From Acinetobacter sp. LoGeW2-3 (GTDB lineage Bacteria > Pseudomonadota > Gammaproteobacteria > Pseudomonadales > Moraxellaceae), in assembly GCF_002688565.1 (NCBI RefSeq), contig NZ_CP024011.1, positions 3,100,001-3,164,000 on the forward strand: DNA of 64,000 bases, written 5' to 3'. The translations under genes and the position numbers were made by a program. How positions within the stretch are numbered: the stretch's first letter is position 1; each line of letters begins with the position of its first letter. Below, one piece after another: positions 29,435-41,117 of this stretch. Under the pieces are notes generated by a model. The model ran no database searches, was not told the DNA's origin, and was given only the letters and a program-made list of their open reading frames with translations.

Positions 29435-30967
29435 TTATGCGATTGGCGGCGTATAAGTACCATCAGCAATTGAATCCTTGATACGGTCGGCTTCTGTAAG
29501 CACGAGTGCCAACAGGTTCTTCACGTTTTCAAGTGTTGCAACCGGACTTAAAGTGGTCATTTTCAGAGACTGTACCTGACCCACTTTAGTGACGCCAATA
29601 TTCGCTTCACCACGGGCAAACAGTTCATCTGCGACGTTCTGGTTCAAAGCATCGACAAACTCAGCTGGATAGCCTGCCGGTACTACACGGAACAATACTG
29701 ATGCAAATTGTGGCTCAACCAGAAGTTCCAGACCATCAGTTGCCTTGATGTAATCTGCCACTTCACGAGTCAATTTCACGCCATGGTCGATCATCGAACC
29801 ATAAAGTTCTTCACCCAATGCTTCAACCGTCATCCACAACTTGAGCGCATCAAAACGGCGAGTTGTTTGCAGTGACTTGGACACCAAGTTAGGAACACCA
29901 TGCTCTTCATCATAAGCAGAGTTCAGATATTCTGCTTCATAATGCATGAAACGATAATTCGCTTCATCTTTCAGCAAGAATGCACCACATGAAATCGTCT
30001 GGAAGTAATGCTTATGGAAATCTAGTGTCACAGAATCAGACAACTCGATACCATCTAGCATTGAACGATAGTCATTAGACAGGATCAGTGCGCCACCCCA
30101 TGCTGCGTCGATATGCATCCACGCGCCATATTTGTTGGTGATTTCACGAATCTGCTTGAGTGGATCAATTGCACCAGCATCAGTCGTACCCGCAGTTGCG
30201 ACTACACATGCTACGATTTTGCCTTCAGACTGAAGATGCGCCATGGTTTTTTCCAGAGCATCCACATCCATCTGCGCATTTTCATTCACAGGCACAGTCA
30301 CGACAGACTGGAAGCCCATGCCCATCATCGCCATGTTCTTTTGCACAGAGAAGTGTGCATTTTCAGAACAGATAACTTTGACATTACGCATTGCATCCGC
30401 GGGGATACCATCACGCTGAACAGACCACGGGTTGCCGTTTTCATCTTTCCAGTTTTTCGCGATGCAGGCATCACGCGCCAGTAATACGCCCATCAAGTTA
30501 GACTGCGTGCCACCAGAAGTGAACACACCTGCCTGACCTGAACCATAGCCGACTTTTTGACGTAGCCAGTCAATCAGCTGCACTTCCATCAAAGAACCCG
30601 CTGGGCTTTGATCCCAAGAGTCCATTGACTGGTTAGTGGCGTTGATTAGCACTTCCGCGATCTGGCTGGTCACCATCGTCGGGCAATGCAAATGCGCAAG
30701 CGAATGCGGGTGATGTACTTTCAAGCTCTTGTTGAGGAATAGCTCAACCATACGCTCTAAAGATTTCTGTACACCCAGACCTTCTTTAGAAGGATTGAAC
30801 GCAATTGCGCTACGCAATTCCTTGATGCTACCGCCGGTATACATCTTGTCGTTTTGCAACCATGCTGCAACCGCTTTGGTCGCCTGATCCATCGCCGACT
30901 CATAGTCAGCGATAGATGCAGCATCATTGCAGAGTAACGCTTTACGGTGTTCTGCAAAATCTACCAT
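29435..30967 (-). CDS. ddc: L-2,4-diaminobutyrate decarboxylase
   Basis: A 510-residue group-II PLP decarboxylase that turns L-2,4-diaminobutyrate into 1,3-diaminopropane. Motifs include [13 protein letters not shown], the aspartate in HIDAAWGG and the Schiff-base lysine K319 (LDFHKHYFQ). Length and sequence match the Acinetobacter enzyme. It starts three bases after the dat stop and the two form an operon. In A. baumannii, dat and ddc are needed for normal surface-associated motility through 1,3-diaminopropane (known from that species, inferred here). Confidence 0.96.
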   Translation of the reverse strand: MVDFAEHRKALLCNDAASIADYESAMDQATKAVAAWLQNDKMYTGGSIKELRSAIAFNPSKEGLGVQKSLERMVELFLNKSLKVHHPHSLAHLHCPTMVTSQIAEVLINATNQSMDSWDQSPAGSLMEVQLIDWLRQKVGYGSGQAGVFTSGGTQSNLMGVLLARDACIAKNWKDENGNPWSVQRDGIPADAMRNVKVICSENAHFSVQKNMAMMGMGFQSVVTVPVNENAQMDVDALEKTMAHLQSEGKIVACVVATAGTTDAGAIDPLKQIREITNKYGAWMHIDAAWGGALILSNDYRSMLDGIELSDSVTLDFHKHYFQTISCGAFLLKDEANYRFMHYEAEYLNSAYDEEHGVPNLVSKSLQTTRRFDALKLWMTVEALGEELYGSMIDHGVKLTREVADYIKATDGLELLVEPQFASVLFRVVPAGYPAEFVDALNQNVADELFARGEANIGVTKVGQVQSLKMTTLSPVATLENVKNLLALVLTEADRIKDSIADGTYTPPIA

Positions 30968-30970
30968 GGA

Positions 30971-32344
30971 TTACGCGCCTCGAACTGCGACTAGAGCTTC
31001 AGCAACCGCTTTCTTGAAGCGAACCAGAACTTCTTCACACTCTGCTTGAGTGATGATCAATGGGCAAAGTAAACGGATCACTGTACCGTTACGACCACCT
31101 TTTTCCAGCAACAGTTTGTTGTTGAAACAAGCGGTTTGAATCGCTGCAGCCAATTGACCATCAGCAGGTAAAGAACCCATATGATCCGCTGGTTTACGTT
31201 CGTCAACAATCTCAACACCGATCATCAAACCACGACCACGTACGTTACCGATACATGGGAATTCAGCAGCCAGTTTTTTAATTTCAGCTTGCAGGAAGTC
31301 ACCACGCTCTTGAGCATTTTGCGCAAGATTTTGTTCTTTAATGGTTTGCAAAGTCGCAAGACCTGTACCCATTGCCAGCTGGTTACCACGGAATGTACCG
31401 GTGTGGCCAGCAGGTTGCCAAGCGTCGAACTTACGTTTGATACCCAGTACTGCTAGTGGCAAGCTACCACCGACAGCTTTAGACATCACGACAACATCAG
31501 GTTCAATACCCGCATGCTCAAATGCAAACATTTTGCCTGAACGCGCAAAGCCTGCTTGAACTTCGTCAAGAATCAACACGATGTTGTGTTTTTCAGTCAC
31601 TTCACGGATTTTTTGCAACCATTTCACAGGTGCTGTTACCACACCGCCTTCACCTTGAATCGCTTCAAGAATTACAGCTGCTGGCTTGGTTACACCACTT
31701 TCGACATCTTCAATGAAGTTTTCGAAATAATAAGTCAAAGCGTCAACGCCCGCTTCACCGCCCAGACCTAGTGGACAACGGTATTCATGCGGATATGGCA
31801 TGAATTGAACGCCTGGCATTAAACCATTTACTGAATTCTTCGCCGACAGGTTGCCTGTCATCGCAAGAGAACCGTGAGTCATGCCGTGATAGCCACCAGA
31901 GAAGCTGATCACTGAACTACGGCCAGTAAAGGTTTTGGCAAGTTTAATCGCTGCTTCTGTTGCATCTGCACCAGATGGACCACAGAACTGTAGGCAGTAT
32001 TCTTCTTTGCCACCTGGCAGGTAAGCAAGAAGTGCCTCAGTAAAAGCATCTTTTAAAGGAGTTGTGAGATCCAGCGTATGCAGTGGAAGACCGCTTGCAA
32101 GTGTGTCCTGGATACTTTGAATGACCGCAGGGTGATTATGGCCTAATGCCAATGTCCCTGCCCCAGCTAAACAATCAAGGTACTCCGTACCTTCAACATC
32201 GGTAACCCAGCAACCTTGTGCTTTCGCTATCGCTAACGGTAATTTACGTGGATAACTACGCACATTCGATTCCATCTGACTTTGGCGAGTCAAGTAGTAT
32301 TCGTTTGTGGAATTGGTGGCAGGATTTACAGAAGAAACGCTCAT
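30971..32344 (-). CDS. dat: L-2,4-diaminobutyrate:2-oxoglutarate aminotransferase
   Basis: A 457-residue class-III PLP aminotransferase making L-2,4-diaminobutyrate from aspartate semialdehyde with glutamate as amino donor. Motifs: [34 protein letters not shown] and the PLP lysine K289 ([14 protein letters not shown]). First gene of dat-ddc. The upstream 430 bases are AT-rich and contain an inverted repeat that may be an operator. Confidence 0.96.
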   Translation of the reverse strand: MSVSSVNPATNSTNEYYLTRQSQMESNVRSYPRKLPLAIAKAQGCWVTDVEGTEYLDCLAGAGTLALGHNHPAVIQSIQDTLASGLPLHTLDLTTPLKDAFTEALLAYLPGGKEEYCLQFCGPSGADATEAAIKLAKTFTGRSSVISFSGGYHGMTHGSLAMTGNLSAKNSVNGLMPGVQFMPYPHEYRCPLGLGGEAGVDALTYYFENFIEDVESGVTKPAAVILEAIQGEGGVVTAPVKWLQKIREVTEKHNIVLILDEVQAGFARSGKMFAFEHAGIEPDVVVMSKAVGGSLPLAVLGIKRKFDAWQPAGHTGTFRGNQLAMGTGLATLQTIKEQNLAQNAQERGDFLQAEIKKLAAEFPCIGNVRGRGLMIGVEIVDERKPADHMGSLPADGQLAAAIQTACFNNKLLLEKGGRNGTVIRLLCPLIITQAECEEVLVRFKKAVAEALVAVRGA

Positions 32345-32819
32345 ATCGAATTACCATCTCTGATATGGGTTGAAAGAAATAAGTCTGGTGACTTGCGGTC
32401 CTTTGACTCGGTGCTTTATATAATCTAGTTAGACGGTTTTCTATTCAGTAACTAGGAAGGCGGATGATACAGTTTTTTTCAAGAAAATAAATAACTTTTA
32501 GTATCAATTTGCCTCTGATGTTATTGAAAAAATATATCAAGTAATGTTGCTGTTTAAATTATCAACTGAACGCACAACAATGACAAGGCAACCTGAATAT
32601 TTTATGCAATTTTGTTGTCATGAATACAACAGTGTAATTATCAAGCAATTATAACAATAAGTATATAATTTACATCATGTTTAATTTCGATATATTCATA
32701 AAAAATAAAATATATTTTTAACAATCTAACGACAATAATTGCTGAATATCAACACATTTCCACCTTAGTATTTTATGATCAGTACAAGGCCAACAATTCC
32801 ACTAAAACAGGACAACAAA
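32345..32819. other. AT-rich divergent regulatory region of dat and the SIMPL gene
   Basis: Nearly 475 bases with no credible gene. It must hold the divergent promoters. TGTTGT-N7-ACAACA (32613-32631) is a perfect 6-bp dyad and a further ACAACA lies near 32575; both are possible regulator sites, not assigned. Confidence 0.5.
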
Positions 32820-33524
32820 ATGCGTCTTTCTTCTCTTTCAGCGCTAGCCTTGCTCGGCGCATTATCTTCTGCCGCTTTCGCCGCTCCTGAAGAAACCTTA
32901 AACTACAATGTAGTCAATCTATCAGCAGAAGCCAGCCGCGATATTTCTAATGATTTAATGAATGCCAATTTATATGTGGAAAAATCGCATAAACAGCCGG
33001 CTGAGCTTGCAGCGCAAATCAATCAATTGATGAATTTTGCGATTAATACTGCCAAGAAATATCCAGCAGTAAAAATAGAAACCGGTTCACAGAATACCTA
33101 TCCTGTTTATGACAATGACAACCGCAAACTGAAAGAATGGCGTGGTCGTGCTCAGGTTCGTCTGGAATCTACAGATTTTAAAGCCGCTTCGCAGCTGATC
33201 GCGGAACTGCAACAATACTTCCAGACTGAATCCATTAACTTTTCTGTCTCTGAAGCAAAACGCAAGAAAGTTGAAAATGAGCTGATGCTTGAAGCATCTA
33301 AAAATTTCCAGCAACGTGCACAAAGCCTGGTACAAGCCTGGAACAAACCTGGCTATCAGTTGGTAAACATGAATATCAATACCAATAACTCAGGCTATCC
33401 ACCTGTACCACGTATGGCGATGGCGAAAGCGGCTTATGCCGAAGCTGCAATTCCTGATCAGGAAATGGCAGCAGGTGAATCTAAAATGACCGTCAGTGCC
33501 AATGGTTCTATTCAGTTTAAATAA
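32820..33524 (+). CDS. SIMPL/DUF541 periplasmic protein
   Basis: A 234-residue protein with a signal peptide ending SAAFAA and a SIMPL (DUF541, BP26/OMP28-like) domain over most of the mature part: NVVNLSAEASRDISNDLMNANLYVEKS, then a C-terminal segment ending MTVSANGSIQFK. Such proteins form oligomeric periplasmic rings of unclear function, sometimes tied to oxidative stress. ATG at 32820 with AGGACAAC upstream; the longer frame from 32775 lacks a signal sequence at its start. Followed by its own terminator. Confidence 0.87.
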   Translation: MRLSSLSALALLGALSSAAFAAPEETLNYNVVNLSAEASRDISNDLMNANLYVEKSHKQPAELAAQINQLMNFAINTAKKYPAVKIETGSQNTYPVYDNDNRKLKEWRGRAQVRLESTDFKAASQLIAELQQYFQTESINFSVSEAKRKKVENELMLEASKNFQQRAQSLVQAWNKPGYQLVNMNINTNNSGYPPVPRMAMAKAAYAEAAIPDQEMAAGESKMTVSANGSIQFK

Positions 33525-33551
33525 GTCTTAATAAAATTATTCTGATGTTTG

Positions 33552-33577
33552 AAAACCACCCTTTTGGGTGGTTTTTT
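33552..33577 (+). terminator. Terminator of the SIMPL gene
   Basis: AAAACCACCC-TTTT-GGGTGGTTTT and T tract. Confidence 0.93.
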
Positions 33578-33690
33578 ATCACTTGAATATTCTTTAAAAA
33601 ATCAACGCTACAATTTCATACATACTTCGGTAGGCATACCGCTGCGATAGGTTTAGAGTAACCAAAATTTGTCTCAAGTCCATTCTCCTC

Positions 33691-34287
33691 ATGTCCCTCG
33701 ATCAACTCAACCTTTACCTATTCCATATTCTGAATGTACCCGAACAAGCCTCTACCTGGATGATCAACTATGCCTGTCTGATTGCACATGATCTGGTGTA
33801 TTTATTTCTCCTGATCTTTGCCATTGCCTGGCTGGGTGGCAATCGTGAAGTAAAAACTGGGATTATTAAGGCCGCGATCTTTACAGCAATTACCTTGTCG
33901 ATTAGCGAAGTATTGTCTGCTGCATTGAATACACCACGCCCTTTTGTCATGGAAGTCGGTCGCACCCTCATTGAGCATGAGGCTACAGGCTCTTTCCCCA
34001 GCAACCATATGAGTATTTTTAGTGGGATTGCCCTTGCCTATTATTTTTCACCGCAGCGTGATTTGGGTCGAATCCTGCTCTGGACTGCTTGGCTTGTCGC
34101 TTGGTCACGGATCTATGTGGGTGTACATTTTCCGATTGATATGGTGGGAGCATTCATGATTGCACTGGTGGTGAACTTAGCTGGCCTACCACTGTGGTGG
34201 AAATATCAGGATAAGCTCATGAACTTTATCTTGAGCATTCATCAGTTCCTGTTTGCGCCTTTTATTCGGATGGGCTGGATTAAGTAA
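33691..34287 (+). CDS. PAP2-family undecaprenyl-diphosphatase (BcrC/YbjG type)
   Basis: A 198-residue membrane phosphatase with about six helices. PAP2 motifs appear in order: a reduced first motif NTPRPF, then GSFPSNHMS (H in place), then SRIYVGVHFPIDMVGA with the catalytic His and Asp. Proteins of this type dephosphorylate undecaprenyl pyrophosphate on the periplasmic side, recycling the lipid carrier of wall and O-antigen synthesis and giving bacitracin tolerance. The exact substrate is inferred from resemblance to BcrC. Confidence 0.87.
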   Translation: MSLDQLNLYLFHILNVPEQASTWMINYACLIAHDLVYLFLLIFAIAWLGGNREVKTGIIKAAIFTAITLSISEVLSAALNTPRPFVMEVGRTLIEHEATGSFPSNHMSIFSGIALAYYFSPQRDLGRILLWTAWLVAWSRIYVGVHFPIDMVGAFMIALVVNLAGLPLWWKYQDKLMNFILSIHQFLFAPFIRMGWIK

Positions 34288-34300
34288 AATGGTGGCAATA

Positions 34301-34332
34301 AAAAAATCCCGCTCGAAAGCGGGATTTTTTTA
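34301..34332. terminator. Bidirectional intrinsic terminator
   Basis: AAAAAATCCCGCT-CGAA-AGCGGGATTTTTT between the converging PAP2 gene and proB. Confidence 0.95.
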
Positions 34333-34343
34333 ATCTCTATAAT

Positions 34344-35477
34344 TTAATAGATCGACATATGATTACGGTGAATCATTTCCAATGAACGCGCTTCACCTAA
34401 GACCTGATGGACTTTATCCGATGCCAAACCTTTGACGATTTCAGCCGAACGTGAACTGAAGTTCACACGACCAACAGCAATACGGTGACCTTGTGTATCC
34501 ACACATTCCACCACATCACCACGTTCAAAGTGCCCTTCTACTGCTTTAACACCAACTGGCAACAAGCTGCGGTGGTTTTCTTTAATGGCCTTAATCGCAC
34601 CATCATCAATCACCAGACGACCTGCTGTTTGTAAGTGTGCTGCTAACCATTGCTGATGTGCAGTCAAGCGGTCATCATCAGTGATAAATAAAGTACCCAG
34701 CATTTCACCTGTCATCAGACGCGATAAAACACAATCACTATCGCCACTGGCAATCAGCGTTGGACAACCAGACTTCGCCGCCAGACGTGCAGCACGGACT
34801 TTGGTCAACATACCACCACGACCAAATTTACCACCACCGCCGGCCATATCAAACAGGCTCTCATCCATTGCACGCACTGTATGGAACAGTTTAGCATCCG
34901 GATTAGAACGTGGATCTGAGTCGAACATGCCTTCCTGATCGGTCAGGATAATCAACAGATCAGCATGGACCTGACCCGCCACCATCGCAGCGAGCGTATC
35001 GTTATCACCAAAGCGGATTTCATCAGTCGAAACGGTGTCATTTTCATTAATCACCGGAATCACACGCCATTCAATCAGGTGCTGCAAGGCATCACATGAG
35101 TTGAGATAGCGGCGACGATCTGCCAGGTCGTCATGAGTTAACAATACCTGAGCGGTCTGGATCTGGTGTTTATCCAATACGCTTGACCAGGTATGAATAA
35201 GGCCCATCTGACCGATGGCAGCGCAAGCCTGAAGACTGGGTAGATCGGTGGGTCGATTCTCAAGTTTCATTCGAACCATACCTTCAGCCACAGCACCTGA
35301 TGACACAAGAATAATCTCATGTCCGGCATTGTGTAGATCTGCGATTTGTCCCGCCCAATGCGAGATGGCATCTAAATCTAAACCTTGCCCGTTTGCTGTG
35401 AGTAAAGATGATCCGATTTTAACAACGATTCGTTTACAACCCTTGAGCTGACGTTGCCCATCTACCACTTCTATCAT
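34344..35477 (-). CDS. proB: Glutamate 5-kinase
   Basis: A 377-residue enzyme catalysing the first step of proline synthesis, ATP-dependent phosphorylation of glutamate. The N-terminal amino-acid-kinase domain shows [18 protein letters not shown] and VINENDTVS...[23 protein letters not shown] is also conserved. A C-terminal PUA domain (about 285-377) is present as in E. coli ProB (367). It follows obgE by 27 bases, a linkage common in gammaproteobacteria. Feedback inhibition by proline is expected for the family. Confidence 0.97.
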   Translation of the reverse strand: MIEVVDGQRQLKGCKRIVVKIGSSLLTANGQGLDLDAISHWAGQIADLHNAGHEIILVSSGAVAEGMVRMKLENRPTDLPSLQACAAIGQMGLIHTWSSVLDKHQIQTAQVLLTHDDLADRRRYLNSCDALQHLIEWRVIPVINENDTVSTDEIRFGDNDTLAAMVAGQVHADLLIILTDQEGMFDSDPRSNPDAKLFHTVRAMDESLFDMAGGGGKFGRGGMLTKVRAARLAAKSGCPTLIASGDSDCVLSRLMTGEMLGTLFITDDDRLTAHQQWLAAHLQTAGRLVIDDGAIKAIKENHRSLLPVGVKAVEGHFERGDVVECVDTQGHRIAVGRVNFSSRSAEIVKGLASDKVHQVLGEARSLEMIHRNHMSIY

Positions 35478-35504
35478 CTTGTCCTCAGACTTATCTTTAA
35501 AAGA

Positions 35505-36722
<1,218 letters not shown>

Positions 36723-36976
36723 CTAAAAACTTTAAAACCGCCTATTCTGCCATATTTTAAAGCATTTCTCGACTATATTTATGCACTATTCCATGAAGAT
36801 CGCTCATTTCAAGAGTAATTTCATTCAGCTTGTTTCAAAATATAAAATCGTCTGAAAAATATTCAGTCACTTACAATTTAAGATATAGTTTTTAAAGCTT
36901 AATTGATCGTTTTTTATTATTTCTGATTTGGCATAGGGCTGCCTATAGTGCTCAGCGTCGAAAAAGAGTCCATGGT

Positions 36977-38173
36977 ATGCCTATGACCACAGAAAGGAAT
37001 GCTGTCAGCCCATTGTCATCACAATTTGTATTACTTATGGCAATGGCGTGTGGTCTATGTGCTGGATCTACTTATTATAGTCAGCCTCTAATTTATTCGA
37101 TTGAAGAAGGTTTAAGCATCACGACCAGTCAGGCCGGCTTAACAGTGGTAATCGCTCAGATTGGTTATGTACTGGGTTTAATGCTTTTAGTACCGTTAGG
37201 TGACTTTCTAAATAAACGTAAGCTGGTGGTCAGCTTGATGGTCTTCGCGGCGACTTCTCAGATTCTTCTCTCGTTAAGTACCACGCTAAGCACCTTGTAT
37301 TTATTTACCTTGTTCGCTACTTTTGGTGCTATTTCCGCACAGGTTCTGATTCCTTTTGCTTCTACGATCAGTCCACCTGAATCCAGTGCTGCTACAGTAG
37401 GCAAGCTCATGAGTGGTCTGGTGATGGGCATTATCCTGTCACGAACCTTTGCTGGCTTTGTTTCGACTTACTGGACTTGGGAAGGTGTGTATCTATCCAG
37501 TGGTATCATTACTCTACTGTTTGCAATACTCATGTGGAAAAAACTGCCAGATACTCAACCTCAGGTTGGATTAACTATTGGTGGTATTTATCGTTCCCTA
37601 TTTTTCATTGCTAGGCAAAATCCGCATCTGATTCGTCGAGCTTGTGCCGGTGCCTTGGCTTTTGGCATTTTATCCATGATTTTTACCTCTATGACTTTCG
37701 TCTTAGGCAATGATCCATACTACTTCACCGACTTTGAAATTGGGTTATTTGGGTTACTCGGTGTGATTGGAATTTTTTCATCGAGCTGGTCCGGCCGAAC
37801 GGTTGGTGCAGGTCGAGAAAATCTGGTTGCTGTGCTTTGCATTAGCCTTATGCTGCTTTCTTGTATTCCCCTCTATTTCGCTCAGCAAAATATTTTGGTA
37901 TATGCAGTTGGTGTGCTGATGGCATATTTTGGTCTGACTGCCTTTCACGTGCTAAACCAAAACCTAGTATATCGGATCGATCTGAAATCACGTTCCCGAA
38001 TTAATGCGGTGTATATGACCATTTACTTTAGCGGTGCAGCTTTAGGTTCACTCGGTGCAGTCTACGCTTGGCAACACTTTGAATGGATGGGCTGTGTAAT
38101 TCTAGGTTTAGTTTTCTCAATTGGAATTTTACTGATTGATCGAGTTGATTTTAGGAAGATGATCAAAAAGTAA
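36977..38173 (+). CDS. MFS transporter
   Basis: A 398-residue, twelve-helix MFS protein with the loop 2-3 motif-A-like GDFLNKRKLVV. Overall pattern matches bacterial drug- or sugar-efflux-type MFS proteins (DHA1-like). Substrate unknown. Both MPMTT and MTT are possible starts a few bases apart. Stands alone, divergent from obgE. Confidence 0.82.
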   Translation: MPMTTERNAVSPLSSQFVLLMAMACGLCAGSTYYSQPLIYSIEEGLSITTSQAGLTVVIAQIGYVLGLMLLVPLGDFLNKRKLVVSLMVFAATSQILLSLSTTLSTLYLFTLFATFGAISAQVLIPFASTISPPESSAATVGKLMSGLVMGIILSRTFAGFVSTYWTWEGVYLSSGIITLLFAILMWKKLPDTQPQVGLTIGGIYRSLFFIARQNPHLIRRACAGALAFGILSMIFTSMTFVLGNDPYYFTDFEIGLFGLLGVIGIFSSSWSGRTVGAGRENLVAVLCISLMLLSCIPLYFAQQNILVYAVGVLMAYFGLTAFHVLNQNLVYRIDLKSRSRINAVYMTIYFSGAALGSLGAVYAWQHFEWMGCVILGLVFSIGILLIDRVDFRKMIKK

Positions 38174-38229
38174 GTTATTGATGAGGAATAAATCGTGTGG
38201 TTTATTCCTTCTAAAATTATATACAACAA

Positions 38230-38829
38230 TTAATCATCCTCAAACCGATATAAAGCAATTTTTTCTAGTTGCTCCACTAATTCCCCATATAAGCTCGTAT
38301 AATTTATAGATAAGCACGTATTAATTAGTTTTTCATCCGCGATACCGAAGCCCCTAATTCTAAGTACATTTTCTATCAAATTTAATAAATCAATCATCTT
38401 CAAGAAACAATTATTATCTTTATCTAATTCAAGACTTAAAATACCCAAATCTTTACTCAAACATTTTTTAATTTTTACTATTTTTTCAACATTTTGATCA
38501 AGCGTATTTATACTACCTGATTTAATATTTTTAATATTGTCAATAAAATTTAATAAATATCTAATCTCTCCTACTTCTTGGTTTATTTTTTCACGCAAAT
38601 TCATTGCAATTTGAGCTAAAACTTCAGCCCTCTTCTGCTCCCTCCAACTCGTATAAGTCATCAATACCGCTATAGGAGCAAATATTGCTGCCGACCAAAG
38701 TAAAAGATTCGTAGCTAAAGTGATATCAACTTCTAAAAGTTTAAAGATCGCATAAATTGCGATGCACAAAGTTAAGATAATTGCATACACTGCCAGCAAA
38801 GTAGCAACCAAATTTTCTAATTTTTTCAT
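38230..38829 (-). CDS. Two-helix membrane protein with cytoplasmic coiled domain, unknown
   Basis: A 199-residue protein with two N-terminal membrane helices (about 6-32 and 38-62) followed by a hydrophilic, helix-rich domain of about 130 residues containing EIRYLLNFIDNIKNIKSG. No family recognised. It is clearly more AT-rich than its neighbours, with many Ile/Asn/Lys codons, suggesting recent acquisition. Membrane anchor plus helical domain is a layout seen in some phage-defence or signalling proteins, but nothing in the sequence shows such a role. Confidence 0.65.
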   Translation of the reverse strand: MKKLENLVATLLAVYAIILTLCIAIYAIFKLLEVDITLATNLLLWSAAIFAPIAVLMTYTSWREQKRAEVLAQIAMNLREKINQEVGEIRYLLNFIDNIKNIKSGSINTLDQNVEKIVKIKKCLSKDLGILSLELDKDNNCFLKMIDLLNLIENVLRIRGFGIADEKLINTCLSINYTSLYGELVEQLEKIALYRFEDD

Positions 38830-38858
38830 TCATTGCTTCCCCAAAAGCAATTTAATTT

Positions 38859-39233
38859 TTATTTCGCAACACGCTCTTTATTTTCCAAAATCTCCGGCAG
38901 ACTACGCTCTAACCAGCCAATCAGATAATTTATTTTTTCCGCAGCCTGCGAACCGGTAATCGTCAGCTGATATTCCACTTTAGGTGGTACAACTGGATAG
39001 ACCGTTCTTAAAATGAAGCCATCCTGCTCCAGCATTTTCAGCGTCTGTGCCAGCATCTTTTCACTGACGCCTTCAATACGCTGTTTCAGCTCACTAAAAC
39101 GATGAACGCCATCACTCAAGCAACGCAACACCAGAATCGACCATTTATTAGCAAGGTGTTCCAGAATTTCACGCGAAGGACATTCTGTTGATAAAACCTG
39201 ACCCAGTAATTTACTGGTTTCATAAGTAGACAT
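38859..39233 (-). CDS. HxlR-family transcriptional regulator
   Basis: A 124-residue winged-helix regulator of the HxlR/YtfH/YodB type. Conserved features are C18 in STECPSREILEHLANKWSILVL, RFSELKQRIEGVSEKMLAQTLKMLEQDGFI and the wing VPPKVEYQLT. The N-terminal cysteine is the redox- or electrophile-sensing residue in some HxlR proteins, such as YodB. Target unknown; no oxidoreductase gene lies next to it. Confidence 0.93.
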   Translation of the reverse strand: MSTYETSKLLGQVLSTECPSREILEHLANKWSILVLRCLSDGVHRFSELKQRIEGVSEKMLAQTLKMLEQDGFILRTVYPVVPPKVEYQLTITGSQAAEKINYLIGWLERSLPEILENKERVAK

Positions 39234-39376
39234 AATATTTTCTCTAATTTATAAACTTACTTTTTCGCATGTACTTTCATTTAGAAAGTTATCAGATCAA
39301 GATTTCATCAGCAAGGTGATTTTTAAAATTAATCTTCCACTTAAATCGAAAAATTAAACCCAAAACTCATGCAATA

Positions 39377-39403
39377 AAAAAGAGCCTCAAATGAGGCTCT
39401 TTT
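39377..39403. terminator. gap terminator
   Basis: AAAAGAGCCTCA-AA-TGAGGCTCTTTT, downstream of gap on the minus strand. Confidence 0.92.
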
Positions 39404-39419
39404 ATCAGCTAAACACTAA

Positions 39420-40877
39420 TTAAGCATTAGTTTCAGCAGGAACTTTTGGATAGCTTACGCCGCCCATTTGTTCAGCAATACGAAGTACCTGGCAGCTATA
39501 ACCCACTTCGTTATCGTACCAAACGTAAGCAGTTAAACGGTTGCGTGAAGTGATTGTCGCTTGAGCGTCGAATACACCTGCAGTACGTGAACCGATAAAG
39601 TCAGAAGATACAACTTCAGTAGAGTTTGTATAACCGATTTGACCTTGAAGGTTAGAATTGATAGAGATTTGGCGAATGTATTCATTCACTTCGTCACGAT
39701 CAACTTCTTTATCTAAAGTCAGGTTCAGAATAGCTAAAGATACGTTTGGAGTTGGAACACGTACAGAGTTACCAGTCAACTTGCCTTTAAGCGCAGGAAG
39801 TGCTTTCGCAACTGCTTTAGCAGCGCCAGTTTCAGTGATTACCATGTTCAGTGTAGCAGCACGACCACGACGATCCGCTTTATGGTAGTTGTCGATCAGG
39901 TTCTGGTCATTCGTAAATGAGTGAACTGTTTCAACATGACCATTGATCACTGTGTACTTGTCGTTTAACACTTTCAAAGTTGGAGTGATTGCGTTTGTTG
40001 TACAGCTTGCTGCAGAGATGATTTTATCTTCATCAAGGATGTCAGCTTGGTTCACGCCGTATACAACGTTCTTCATGTCACCTTTACCAGGTGCAGTCAA
40101 AATTACACGCGCAGCGCCTGGGCATTTCAGGTGTTGCGCAAGACCTTCAGCATCACGCCATTTACCAGTGTTGTCGATCACTAATGCATTTTCGATACCG
40201 TATGCAGTGTAATCCACTTCAGATGGGTTTGATGCATAGATTACTTTGATGAATTGACCGTTCGCAATGATTGCTTCGTTTTCTTCATCTACAGAAATCG
40301 TACCAGCGAATGGACCGTGGATTGAGTCACGACGTAATAAAGACGCACGTTTTTCCAGGTCACCATCAGATGATTTACGAACAACGATTGCTTTCAGGCT
40401 TAGACCACGACCAAGACCAGATTGGCTGATCATTAGACGAGCAAGGATACGACCGATACGACCGAAACCGTAAAGAACAACGTCTTTGTTTTCTACAGTT
40501 GTTGCGCTGCCTTCAAGAGACTTAACAGCATCTGCTACAAATGCATCAATGTCGCCACCTTGAGCTTTATATGCTTCAGCAAGTTTGCCTAGATCAATTT
40601 CAGCAGTACCGATGTTTTCAACTTTAGCCAATGCTTCAAGAATTGGGAAAGTGTTTACAACAGAAAGTTCAACATCAAGAACGCGAGTACGGCGGTGAGC
40701 TTTAAGGATCTGGATTACAGAACGGTTAATTAAAGAACGACCGTATACTGTAACTACGATGTTTTTTTCACGGTACAATTGGCCTACTAGGGCAATCATA
40801 CGTTCCGCGATTTCTTCACGGTTTTTCCAGCGACCTTGGTGCTCTGCATGGAGGGCAACGATAGTGTCTTTGCTCAC
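39420..40877 (-). CDS. gap: Glyceraldehyde-3-phosphate dehydrogenase, long form
   Basis: A 485-residue GAPDH with an N-terminal extension of about 125 residues before the Rossmann motif (VVLYGFGRIGRILARLM). The catalytic cysteine is C292 (SAASCTTNAITP) and HSFTNDQN follows as in classical enzymes. Long forms of this kind occur in Acinetobacter, Pseudomonas and relatives; organisms of this group lack phosphofructokinase, so the enzyme works mostly in gluconeogenesis and the Entner-Doudoroff route (background, not visible here). GTG start preceded by AGAGGACG. Codon use suggests high expression. A long hairpin lies in the leader. Confidence 0.93.
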   Translation of the reverse strand: MSKDTIVALHAEHQGRWKNREEIAERMIALVGQLYREKNIVVTVYGRSLINRSVIQILKAHRRTRVLDVELSVVNTFPILEALAKVENIGTAEIDLGKLAEAYKAQGGDIDAFVADAVKSLEGSATTVENKDVVLYGFGRIGRILARLMISQSGLGRGLSLKAIVVRKSSDGDLEKRASLLRRDSIHGPFAGTISVDEENEAIIANGQFIKVIYASNPSEVDYTAYGIENALVIDNTGKWRDAEGLAQHLKCPGAARVILTAPGKGDMKNVVYGVNQADILDEDKIISAASCTTNAITPTLKVLNDKYTVINGHVETVHSFTNDQNLIDNYHKADRRGRAATLNMVITETGAAKAVAKALPALKGKLTGNSVRVPTPNVSLAILNLTLDKEVDRDEVNEYIRQISINSNLQGQIGYTNSTEVVSSDFIGSRTAGVFDAQATITSRNRLTAYVWYDNEVGYSCQVLRIAEQMGGVSYPKVPAETNA

Positions 40878-40942
40878 AGATACGTCCTCTAATTAATTGT
40901 AAATCTAAGCATAAATTTCAAAACCCCATAATTGTAATGGAA

Positions 40943-40973
40943 TTGGCAGCAAGTTTGAATCAAAAGCTGCCAA
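40943..40973 (-). promoter_or_regulatory. Hairpin in the gap leader
   Basis: TTGGCAGC (40943-40950) and GCTGCCAA (40966-40973) are perfect inverted repeats, and the inner TTTGA/TCAAA extends the pairing, giving a near-continuous hairpin about 65 bases before the gap start. No T tract follows on the minus strand, so it is not a normal terminator; an operator or mRNA-stabilising structure is possible. Confidence 0.45.
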
Positions 40974-41117
40974 AGTCTTGATGAAAAAGGCCTATATTCA
41001 CTATAAATTTTGAAAATAATTGGAATTAGTCAGATGATTTTACATTTAAAAATTGAAAAACTAGGTTTTTAAACATCTGACCAAGATTTTTGTTAAATGT
41101 TGTTTATTCAAACAGAT

